In this document: piece by piece, positions 1 to 4,707 of the stretch | Layout of the letters: each line of letters begins with the position of its first letter | Numbering within the stretch: position 1 is the first letter of the stretch | NCBI GenBank assembly: GCA_017455945.1 | Contig: JAFTLM010000214.1 | Location: 1-5,558, forward strand | Source of the DNA: Clostridia bacterium | GTDB taxonomy: Bacteria; Bacillota; Clostridia; Oscillospirales; CAG-272 | Direction: 5' to 3' | DNA length: 5,558 nucleotides | Notes under the pieces: model-generated | Told to the model about the DNA's origin: nothing | Seen by the model: the letters and a program-made list of their open reading frames with translations, nothing else | Database searches by the model: none | Translations under genes and position numbers: made by a program

Positions 1-1
1 A

Positions 2-346
2 GTGAAGATGATAGAGCAACTGAGAGCCGAGTACTGCTTCGGCGAAAACAGCCCCCTTGTGTGCGACGAGAAAGGCGGTTACACCAAGCCTGAGGTGTTC
101 CGAAGAAGATACCACCGCCTACTCGAAGGTGCAGGGATAGAAAGCAAAGGCTTGCACTCGCTCCGTCATACCTTCGCCACCAATCTGGTCAACGGCATAA
201 AGCAAGCCGACGGAACTGTGAAAGCCCTAACCGTCAAACAAGTAGCCGATTTACTCGGTCACTCAACAACACAAGTTACCGAGATGTATTATGTGAAGAA
301 AGACACAAGTATGCTCAATGGCATAACAAACGACTTCTGCCTATAA
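2..346 (+). CDS. Tyrosine recombinase/integrase, C-terminal catalytic part (5' end outside window)
   Basis: This is the catalytic end of a phage/ICE-type tyrosine recombinase, which cuts and rejoins DNA through a 3'-phosphotyrosine link. Numbering from the GTG at base 2, the HxxR box is H52-S-L-R55 followed by H56-T-F-A-T, the LLGHS box has H87, and the likely nucleophile is Y96 in TEMYYV. That is the normal spacing for the family. The GTG at base 2 is almost certainly an internal Val codon, because family members are usually 300-400 aa and the N-terminal arm- and core-binding domains are missing here. The TAA at 344-346 is followed by a strong terminator. Its 3' end points toward the tRNA-Trp fragment about 320 bases away, which fits an integrase sitting near its attachment site. 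The family call is firm; the element type is unknown. Confidence 0.9.
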   Translation: MKMIEQLRAEYCFGENSPLVCDEKGGYTKPEVFRRRYHRLLEGAGIESKGLHSLRHTFATNLVNGIKQADGTVKALTVKQVADLLGHSTTQVTEMYYVKKDTSMLNGITNDFCL

Positions 347-351
347 GGGTG

Positions 352-378
352 CAAAAATTGAGTCGGAGGAAACAAAGA
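352..378 (+). repeat. 27-base imperfect direct repeat, copy A
   Basis: CAAAAATTG, three variable bases, then CGGAGGAAACAAAGA. It matches 839-865 at 25 of 27 positions. This copy lies directly after the recombinase stop codon, so the other copy may be a leftover of a second recombinase-gene flank. Confidence 0.75.
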
Positions 379-382
379 GAAA

Positions 383-420
383 GCGACCGCAGGAAAAGTG
401 AACCTGTGGTCGCGGTTTTT
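383..420 (+). terminator. Intrinsic terminator of the recombinase gene
   Basis: An 11-bp stem pairs 383-393 (GCGACCGCAGG) with 403-413 (CCTGTGGTCGC), with one G-U pair and a 9-base loop. GG and five T follow at 416-420. It lies 37 bases after the recombinase stop codon. Confidence 0.85.
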
Positions 421-525
421 GATGCTTTTTTGGTGCTGCGCCCTTTTTCCTAAAGTTCCGTGATGCTTTTTTGATGCTGTACCAAACGGAATTATTGGAG
501 CGAATGGTATGGTGATGCTTTTCTG
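420..525 (+). repeat. Cluster of TGATGC-T-tract direct repeats
   Basis: TGATGCTTTTTTG occurs at 420-432 and 461-473, a shortened form (TGATGCTTTT) at 513-522, and another full copy lies outside this cluster at 811-823. The second copy is followed by another GATGC. The tight clustering beside a recombinase gene would suit recombinase-binding or accessory sites, but nothing in the sequence proves that. Confidence 0.5.
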
Positions 526-534
526 TCTGTAAAA

Positions 535-635
535 TTTTACCTTTTCACTTTTCACTATTACCTATTTCTTTCCAAAAATCCGAGCCAAACGGTGATAAAA
601 GTGAAAAGTTAAGAGTGAATAGTGAAAAAGTAAAA
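535..635. repeat. AT-rich inverted repeat, possibly MITE-like
   Basis: The outer arms 535-549 and 621-635 are complementary over 15 bases with one mismatch. Further TTTTCAC/GTGAAAA units lie inside (541-555 and 597-608). The total span is about 100 bases with no coding capacity. It could be a small non-autonomous element or just low-complexity repeat DNA. Confidence 0.4.
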
Positions 636-666
636 ATACTCGCCCAACATGAGAGAGGATTTTTTG

Positions 667-708
667 CAGGGGCAGGAGGATTCGAACCCGCGACCCACGG
701 TTTTGGAG
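667..708 (-). tRNA. tRNA-Trp 3' fragment (truncated; attachment-site remnant)
   Basis: Read on the minus strand, this is the 3' part of a tRNA-Trp gene. It starts at the anticodon loop (CTCCAAA, anticodon CCA) and continues with the 3' strand of the anticodon stem (ACCG), the variable loop, a full T-arm (GCGGGTTCGAATCCTCC region) and the acceptor 3' strand TGCCCCT with discriminator G. The bases on its 5' side (beyond 708) match neither the expected anticodon-stem strand (CGGT) nor a D-arm or acceptor 5' strand. This is therefore a 3' half only and not a working tRNA. A break exactly in the anticodon loop is the classic product of tyrosine-recombinase integration into a tRNA gene. Confidence 0.8.
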
Positions 709-838
709 TGGCTCTAAAGGCTTGCGAAGCCTTGATTTTCCTCGCTTTTTCGCCCGTTTCAGAGCCTTTTTCTCGCAAGACCGTGTGTCGCAATTATGTC
801 TGAAAATTTTTGATGCTTTTTTGATACTCTTCACGCCT

Positions 839-865
839 CAAAAATTGCATCGGAGGAAACAAAGA
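839..865 (+). repeat. 27-base imperfect direct repeat, copy B
   Basis: This is the second copy of the repeat at 352-378, differing at two positions near the middle. It ends about 30 bases before the -35 box of the B12 locus promoter. The two copies bracket the tRNA-Trp fragment. Confidence 0.75.
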
Positions 866-896
866 AAATGGAATTAAATAATTATTGCCAATGGGG

Positions 897-925
897 TTGA
901 CAAATCTTTTCTTTTATGGTATAAT
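897..925 (+). promoter_or_regulatory. Sigma-A type promoter of the B12 locus
   Basis: The -35 box is TTGACA (897-902) and the -10 box is TATAAT (920-925). Both are perfect consensus with a 17-base spacer. The predicted start, about 932, falls just ahead of the first riboswitch aptamer. Confidence 0.92.
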
Positions 926-931
926 CCGATT

Positions 932-1205
932 TGAACAGAATATGTCTCGCAGTTTGGTTCCGCTTTATGCGGATCAGGGGGAAGTTCGGTGCAAGTCCGT
1001 CGCAACCATCATTACCGTAATTGAATGCCACGCGTTCATAAGTCGGAATACTCACCAAGCACAAGCGAAGGTACGTGCATGTATCGCACAACGTTTTTGG
1101 ATATGAAAAGCGTAGCCGTTTTCGTCAAGTGTTGGGAGTACTATGCCCATCTATGCTGACAAGATAGCTACGCTTTTACTGTTTTTTGCAGTAAAAGCGT
1201 TTTTT
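932..1205 (+). ncRNA. Cobalamin riboswitch 1 with transcription-termination platform
   Basis: The conserved cobalamin aptamer core is visible. GGGGGAA (977-983) precedes a CGG/CCG hairpin (987-999), and CGCAACC (1001-1007) leads to ATTACCGTAAT (1011-1021). The B12-box equivalent AAGTCGGAATACTCACC spans 1040-1056. A closing helix pairs GTTTGGT (952-958) with ACCAAGC (1054-1060). A small hairpin, GTGC (1075-1078) with GCAC (1086-1089), lies at the position of the regulatory P13. In the platform, AAAAGCGTAGC (1106-1116) is perfectly complementary to GCTACGCTTTT (1167-1177), which overlaps the terminator 5' arm, so it reads as an antiterminator. A rival hairpin, GAAAAGCG (1105-1112) with CGTTTTC (1117-1123), one base bulged, could free the terminator when ligand binds. 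The expected behaviour is OFF with B12. The exact cobalamin subclass was not assigned. Confidence 0.88.
1171..1205 (+). terminator. Riboswitch 1 terminator hairpin
   Basis: A perfect 11-bp stem pairs 1171-1181 (CGCTTTTACTG) with 1189-1199 (CAGTAAAAGCG), with a 7-base loop. Six T follow at 1200-1205. It ends just before the ribosome site of the 91-aa gene, and its 5' arm is shared with the proposed antiterminator. Confidence 0.92.
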
Positions 1206-1222
1206 GTATTCTCGGAGGTCTT

Positions 1223-1498
1223 ATGTCAGATAAGAAATATAAAAAGGAAGATTGTATCCTTCTTTTGAAAAACAAATATAAAGAATTACAAGCAAAGGGG
1301 CTTTCCCGTTATCCGCAACGCTCGGATTTTGAAGAGCGCGAGGTCGTAGCCATCAAAGCCTTTCTCGGTCCGTGGCCGCGCGCTCTTGAAGCGGCAGGTG
1401 TCAAGCCTCCGCGTGAGGTCGACCGAAAGACGCTCAACAAAGAAAAGCGCATCCGCGCCAAGCGCGCCAAGATTGACGCGATGAAAAAAGACCAATAA
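1223..1498 (+). CDS. Small basic protein with HNR-like (homing-endonuclease-associated repeat) motif, under cobalamin control
   Basis: This 91-aa protein starts at an ATG preceded by GGAGG (1214-1218). Residues about 11-60 resemble a homing-endonuclease-associated repeat (HNR), a small helical nucleic-acid-binding unit found in many Firmicute proteins. The pattern is a helix, a Y30-P-Q-R-S-D entry, then F47-L-G-P-W51-P-R-A-L-E-A-A-G59, which matches the usual F-G-x-W-x-x-A-L-x-x-A-G ending. Residues 63-89 are very rich in Lys and Arg and may form a helix. No signal peptide, membrane segment or catalytic motif is visible. It is the only gene between the two cobalamin riboswitches and lies directly downstream of the first, so its expression should rise when B12 is scarce. 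Its role is unknown; a DNA- or RNA-binding regulator of the locus is possible. The coding call is firm, the domain call moderate. Confidence 0.85.
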   Translation: MSDKKYKKEDCILLLKNKYKELQAKGLSRYPQRSDFEEREVVAIKAFLGPWPRALEAAGVKPPREVDRKTLNKEKRIRAKRAKIDAMKKDQ

Positions 1499-1501
1499 GA
1501 T
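1473..1501 (+). promoter_or_regulatory. Possible promoter for the second riboswitch unit
   Basis: TTGACG (1473-1478) and TAAGAT (1496-1501) are separated by 17 bases, inside the end of the 91-aa gene. A start near 1508 would include the full second aptamer. The match to consensus is partial (about 5/6 and 4/6), and read-through from the first promoter is an equal alternative. Confidence 0.3.
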
Positions 1502-1526
1502 ATTACCGCACTTGTTGCGTTAATAT
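1500..1526 (+). promoter_or_regulatory. Stem-loop after the 91-aa gene
   Basis: ATATTA (1500-1505) pairs with TAATAT (1521-1526), and CGCA (1507-1510) with TGCG (1516-1519), with one mismatch between them and a 5-base loop. It begins two bases after the stop codon. No T-run follows, so it is not a standard terminator; it may protect or process the RNA. Confidence 0.5.
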
Positions 1527-1529
1527 AAT

Positions 1530-1735
1530 TGTACGGATCGAAAAGTTGTAAACTGAATAGGTCAAGGAAATTCGGTACGAATCCGAAACAACCCCCATTT
1601 CCGTGTTTGCCGCGGCTGTGCCGCAGAGCATAAGTCGGGAACCTGTCCGTACATAAAAGTTGAACACATCCTTGGGAGAGGAGCGTGTGTTCGGAGGCTG
1701 CCAATAGGCGGTACTTTTCCGGCACGCTCTTTTTT
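1530..1735 (+). ncRNA. Cobalamin riboswitch 2 with transcription-termination platform
   Basis: P1 is visible as an 8-bp helix, TGTACGGA (1530-1537) with TCCGTACA (1646-1653), so the aptamer is compact at about 124 bases. Inside it are AAGGAAA followed by a CGG/CCG hairpin (TTCGGTACGAATCCGAA), then CAACCCCCATTTCCGTG, a GCGGC/GCCGC-type hairpin, and the B12-box equivalent AAGTCGGGAACCTGTCC. In the platform, GAACACA (1662-1668) can pair with TGTGTTC (1686-1692), and AAAAGT (1655-1660) with ACTTTT (1713-1718), around an inner hairpin at 1698-1711. This would block the terminator 5' arm. It therefore also looks like an OFF switch for B12, controlling the 933-aa gene. Its sequence differs greatly from riboswitch 1, so it is not a recent duplicate. 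Confidence 0.85.
1681..1735 (+). terminator. Riboswitch 2 terminator hairpin
   Basis: GAGCGTG (1681-1687) pairs with CACGCTC (1723-1729), followed by six T (1730-1735). The large loop contains its own hairpin, CTGCC (1698-1702) with GGCGG (1707-1711). An alternative stem, CCGGCA (1719-1724) with TGCCGG (1741-1746), shares part of the 3' arm. Confidence 0.8.
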
Positions 1736-1754
1736 GCTTTTGCCGGGCAAAATG

Positions 1755-1762
1755 AAAGGAGG
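1755..1762 (+). promoter_or_regulatory. Orphan strong Shine-Dalgarno-like site in the leader
   Basis: AAAGGAGG is a near-perfect anti-16S match but is followed by no ATG, GTG or TTG at working distance. The nearest codon in place is ATC at 1768, opening a ten-codon frame that ends at TAA (1798-1800). It could be a ribosome standby site, a cryptic leader peptide with a rare start, or chance. Confidence 0.4.
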
Positions 1763-1827
1763 ACAACATCCTAAAATCTCTCTCAATCAACGACCAATAA
1801 CACACGGGCAATACACGCATACAAAAG

Positions 1828-1833
1828 AAAGGA
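1828..1833 (+). promoter_or_regulatory. Ribosome binding site fixing the start of the 933-aa gene
   Basis: AAAGGA lies 8 bases before the ATG at 1842. This, with the signal peptide that begins right there, favours 1842 over upstream in-frame starts, one of which lies inside the riboswitch terminator. Confidence 0.8.
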
Positions 1834-1841
1834 ATTGTGTT

Positions 1842-4643
1842 ATGAAAACAACAAAAAAGAGTATGACAATGAAAATTGTCAGCATAATGCTTTCGATTAT
1901 TATGATCGCAGGTATTCTTCCGATTGCTGTTTTTGCAACGGAACCGTCAGACACCGCAGAATATGTGTATATTTCAGTAAGCTATGATGATAAATTCAAA
2001 GAGGACAAAAACGGCAAGCCTATGGCGTTTGTTCCCGTATCATTCGAAGAACTTGAAGCAGTTGATTTGAATGATTATAATTTGTCGGAGTATCTGTATG
2101 ACGAGGACGGTGACGGAACTTATGAGATCACGGCATTACAGCTCATAATTTACGCACACGAGGAGCTGTACGGTGGTGATTTCAGCGAAGTTACTTTTAC
2201 GGGAGCTCCCGGAAGCTCTTACTTCGAGGGCGGACTTTTTGGACAGGACGAAAATCTCAACTATTATTTGAACGGTCAATATCCTCTTGCGGGCTCGGGT
2301 TGGGGCGCGACCTCGGATCAGATTGTGCTTGAGCCGGGTGACGTGATCAGCCTTGCCGGCTTTACAAGTTGGGATTTCTATCAGGATTCCGGATACGGCT
2401 TCCATTACTTTGCCGATGGCGAGGGCAATATGACCCACAAATACACCGCCGAGGCAGGCGTAGCTTGCGACATCAAGCTTATAAAAGGCTCGAAGGACTA
2501 CGAATACAACTCGGTTTTCTTTGACGTTCCCGACTATACCGTTTATTACGGAACAGAGCTTTATAGCGAAACAGGCAGTGTAAGCACCGACTCAAACGCT
2601 TGCGCCTCTATTACCTTCCCCACGGCAGGTACGTGGTATCTGTGGGCTGACGGCGGATACGGTGTCGAGTATCCCGACTCTATCGTTTCCGCTCCCGGTT
2701 ACGCGGAAGTGACCGTTACCGCCACGGAAACCGAAGAGCCACGCGAGGCACAGGATGTGTCCGAGGTTCTTGACGCAACTCTGGCACAGCTTGCCGCAAC
2801 CGTTACTGCGCCCGCTTTTGGTACAGACGCAGGTGAATGGACCGTGCTTTCACTTGCTCGCGGCAATTATTACGCAAAGGACAACAAATATTTCACCGAT
2901 TACTACGACCGCATTGTTGAAACGGTAAACACAACTGCAGCTTCGGTCAATATGAACGGCGCGCTTCACAAGAACAAGTCTACCGAAAATTCACGCCTTA
3001 TCGTGGCACTTTCGGCGCTCGGCAAGGACGCTACGGCGGTTGGTGACTGGAACCTGGTTGAGGCTTACAGCGCAAACGGTATGGATTGGATCAAAAAGCA
3101 AGGGCTTAACGGTACAATCTGGGCACTGATCGCGCTTGATTCCAATAATTACGCAACCTCTGACGCTACGATTCGTCAGCAGTGCGTGGATGCCATTTTG
3201 GCGGCACAACACAACGACGGCGGTTGGGCATTGCAGGCAAACAAGGATTACGCTTCAGACCCCGACGTAACGGGAATGGCTCTGACGGCTTTGTATCCTT
3301 ATCGCGATCAGGAAGCGGTTGCATCAGCTTGTGAGACGGCATTTGAGTGCCTTTCCGAGATGCAGCACGAAAACGGAACCTTTGCTTCGGGTGGCTCGGA
3401 ATGTGCCGAGAGCTGTGCTTGGGTCATCGTTTCCTGCACAACTTGGGGCATCAATCCCGACACCGACAGCCGCTTTATTAAGAACGGCAACTCCGTAGTA
3501 GACGGATTGCTTACTCATTACTTGGAGGACGAGGCTAAGTTCCAGCATATTGTAGGTGCAGGAAGCAACGCTATGGCGACAGACCAGAGCTGTTACGCGC
3601 TTGTGGCTTACGACAGATTTATCAACAACAACAAAGCACTTTTCGATTACAGCGACGTAACCTTTTCTGCGTCAACCTACAATTATTCGGCAACACTCGG
3701 ATTGCCCGAAAACGTTGAAAATATTGATGGCGCTATCTTTAACGGCGTTGTAAGCATAAACGGTTGGGATAACGAAGCGGGCTATAAGCTTATTGATATG
3801 GTTGTTTCTGTTCCCGCAGGTGTTTCGGTTACAAACGTTACCGCAGGCGACCGACTTGAGGGCGGTGCGCTCAGCTACAATTTGGCAGACGGAAAGCTTC
3901 GCGTGGTTTATTTTGATTCTAACGAGAACAGCGACATTACGGTTGAAGGAACTTCATTTCCCACCGCGCTGTTTAATATCACCTTCGGCGTTCCGTCGGC
4001 TATGGGCGGAAAGCTTGATATTTCGGTTGACGAAATGTCAATCAAGTCAAGCTCGGACTCTTCCGATTCCGATTCAATAGAAAAGATAAACCTAAACAAC
4101 GCCAAAGGAAACGTAACAGTCACAGAGCAAGAAGCAGAGCCGACTTTCAGCGCGGGAGTTCTTTATACGGGTGACGGCGTTGATCTGATTCCCGCAAGCA
4201 AAAAAGCCGTTGCGGTAAGCGCAACAAATCTTGCGGGAACAAATAAGCTTATTTACAACGACGGAACAAACACCATAGAGCTCAAATACAGCACCGATAT
4301 ATCGGAAAAGCTGGGTGTTGCGACTTACATCGCTCTTGTGGATTCTGCGATTGCTATCGCTGATTTTGAAAACGCGGACTATTATACTGTCGGAGACACA
4401 AGCGACAGCGTTACGTTCGGTGATATTAACGGTGACGGCGTTATTAACGCGCAGGATGCTCTTGCCGCAGTTGATATGTGGCTCCGCAAGGGTGATGCTC
4501 CCACCGATGGCGATATTCTTACCGCCAACGTAAACGGTGACGGTCGAATTGACACCTACGATGCCCTTGGCATTGTGGAAGCCTTCGTTTACGGTGACAG
4601 CGAATATGCGGTAGTAACAAAGGCAACTACAATTTTTAACTGA
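1842..4643 (+). CDS. Secreted intrinsic-factor/transcobalamin-like protein with dockerin; putative corrinoid-binding protein
   Basis: This is a 933-aa exported modular protein. Residues 1-32 are a signal peptide (basic start, long hydrophobic run, likely cut after AVFA). Residues about 40-190 look like a DUF4430/transcobalamin-like C-terminal beta domain, with an acidic loop D87-E-D-G-D-G, then YAHEELY, NYYLNGQYP and LEPGDVISLAGFTSW. A second beta domain lies at about 200-296 (FPTAGTWYLWADGG). Residues about 300-595 form an alpha/alpha-toroid of the prenyltransferase/transcobalamin type, with repeats such as GTIWALIALDS, DGGWAL, DPDVTGMALTALYPY and QSCYALVAYDRF. Residues about 605-760 are a cohesin-like beta module ending in a Ser/Asp-rich stretch. 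Residues 860-915 are a type I dockerin with two calcium loops, D861-N863-D865-N869-D872 and N896-N898-D900-D904-D907. Human intrinsic factor and transcobalamin hold B12 between an alpha toroid and a beta domain; both parts occur here in reverse order. With the cobalamin riboswitch upstream, I infer extracellular corrinoid capture. The next gene encodes a membrane cohesin, a likely docking partner. Domain calls are strong; the ligand is inferred. Confidence 0.9.
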   Translation: MKTTKKSMTMKIVSIMLSIIMIAGILPIAVFATEPSDTAEYVYISVSYDDKFKEDKNGKPMAFVPVSFEELEAVDLNDYNLSEYLYDEDGDGTYEITALQLIIYAHEELYGGDFSEVTFTGAPGSSYFEGGLFGQDENLNYYLNGQYPLAGSGWGATSDQIVLEPGDVISLAGFTSWDFYQDSGYGFHYFADGEGNMTHKYTAEAGVACDIKLIKGSKDYEYNSVFFDVPDYTVYYGTELYSETGSVSTDSNACASITFPTAGTWYLWADGGYGVEYPDSIVSAPGYAEVTVTATETEEPREAQDVSEVLDATLAQLAATVTAPAFGTDAGEWTVLSLARGNYYAKDNKYFTDYYDRIVETVNTTAASVNMNGALHKNKSTENSRLIVALSALGKDATAVGDWNLVEAYSANGMDWIKKQGLNGTIWALIALDSNNYATSDATIRQQCVDAILAAQHNDGGWALQANKDYASDPDVTGMALTALYPYRDQEAVASACETAFECLSEMQHENGTFASGGSECAESCAWVIVSCTTWGINPDTDSRFIKNGNSVVDGLLTHYLEDEAKFQHIVGAGSNAMATDQSCYALVAYDRFINNNKALFDYSDVTFSASTYNYSATLGLPENVENIDGAIFNGVVSINGWDNEAGYKLIDMVVSVPAGVSVTNVTAGDRLEGGALSYNLADGKLRVVYFDSNENSDITVEGTSFPTALFNITFGVPSAMGGKLDISVDEMSIKSSSDSSDSDSIEKINLNNAKGNVTVTEQEAEPTFSAGVLYTGDGVDLIPASKKAVAVSATNLAGTNKLIYNDGTNTIELKYSTDISEKLGVATYIALVDSAIAIADFENADYYTVGDTSDSVTFGDINGDGVINAQDALAAVDMWLRKGDAPTDGDILTANVNGDGRIDTYDALGIVEAFVYGDSEYAVVTKATTIFN

Positions 4644-4654
4644 GTTTAATATAC

Positions 4655-4682
4655 GGTGAGCAGGAGCTGTCTCCTGCTCGCC
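4655..4682 (+). promoter_or_regulatory. Intercistronic stem-loop between dockerin and cohesin genes
   Basis: A 12-bp stem pairs 4655-4666 (GGTGAGCAGGAG) with 4671-4682 (CTCCTGCTCGCC), with one G-U pair and a CTGT loop. No U-tract follows, only ACACTTTG, so complete termination is unlikely. It probably stabilises the upstream message or lowers expression of the downstream genes relative to the large secreted protein. Confidence 0.7.
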
Positions 4683-4707
4683 ACACTTTGTAAAGAGGGA
4701 GATAAAT

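Larger units (their letters stand above)
347..880. other. Gene-free element-junction region
   Basis: I find no credible protein gene here. The stretch holds the recombinase terminator, four TGATGC-T-tract repeats, an AT-rich inverted repeat at 535-635, a 3' fragment of tRNA-Trp, and two copies of a 27-base imperfect repeat at its two ends. Short open frames on both strands run through repeats or the tRNA fragment and lack ribosome sites. The content suggests accumulated ends of integrative elements. Confidence 0.6.

Noticed and set aside
420..525. CRISPR array
   Set aside because: The repeat units are too short and low in complexity, with irregular spacing and no cas genes nearby.
667..760. 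Complete tRNA gene
   Set aside because: No D-arm, anticodon-stem 5' strand or acceptor 5' strand can be found beyond base 708 on the minus strand.
615..803. Plus-strand 62-codon open frame
   Set aside because: It lies over the reverse of the tRNA fragment and a repeat arm, with no convincing ribosome site.
562..834. Minus-strand open frame with a GSRVRILLP-like stretch
   Set aside because: That peptide is the well-known result of translating a tRNA T-arm; the frame runs through the tRNA-Trp fragment and repeats.
1524..1529. TATAAT as -10 box for the second riboswitch
   Set aside because: A start about 7 bases further on would remove most of the P1 5' strand (1530-1537), and no good -35 box lies at the right distance.
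1530..1735. T-box leader
   Set aside because: There is no T-box core sequence or specifier-loop arrangement; the cobalamin B12 box and aptamer core explain the region.
1734..1841. N-terminal extension of the 933-aa protein to an upstream start at 1734
   Set aside because: That start lies in the riboswitch terminator T-run; the signal peptide and a spaced ribosome site point to 1842.
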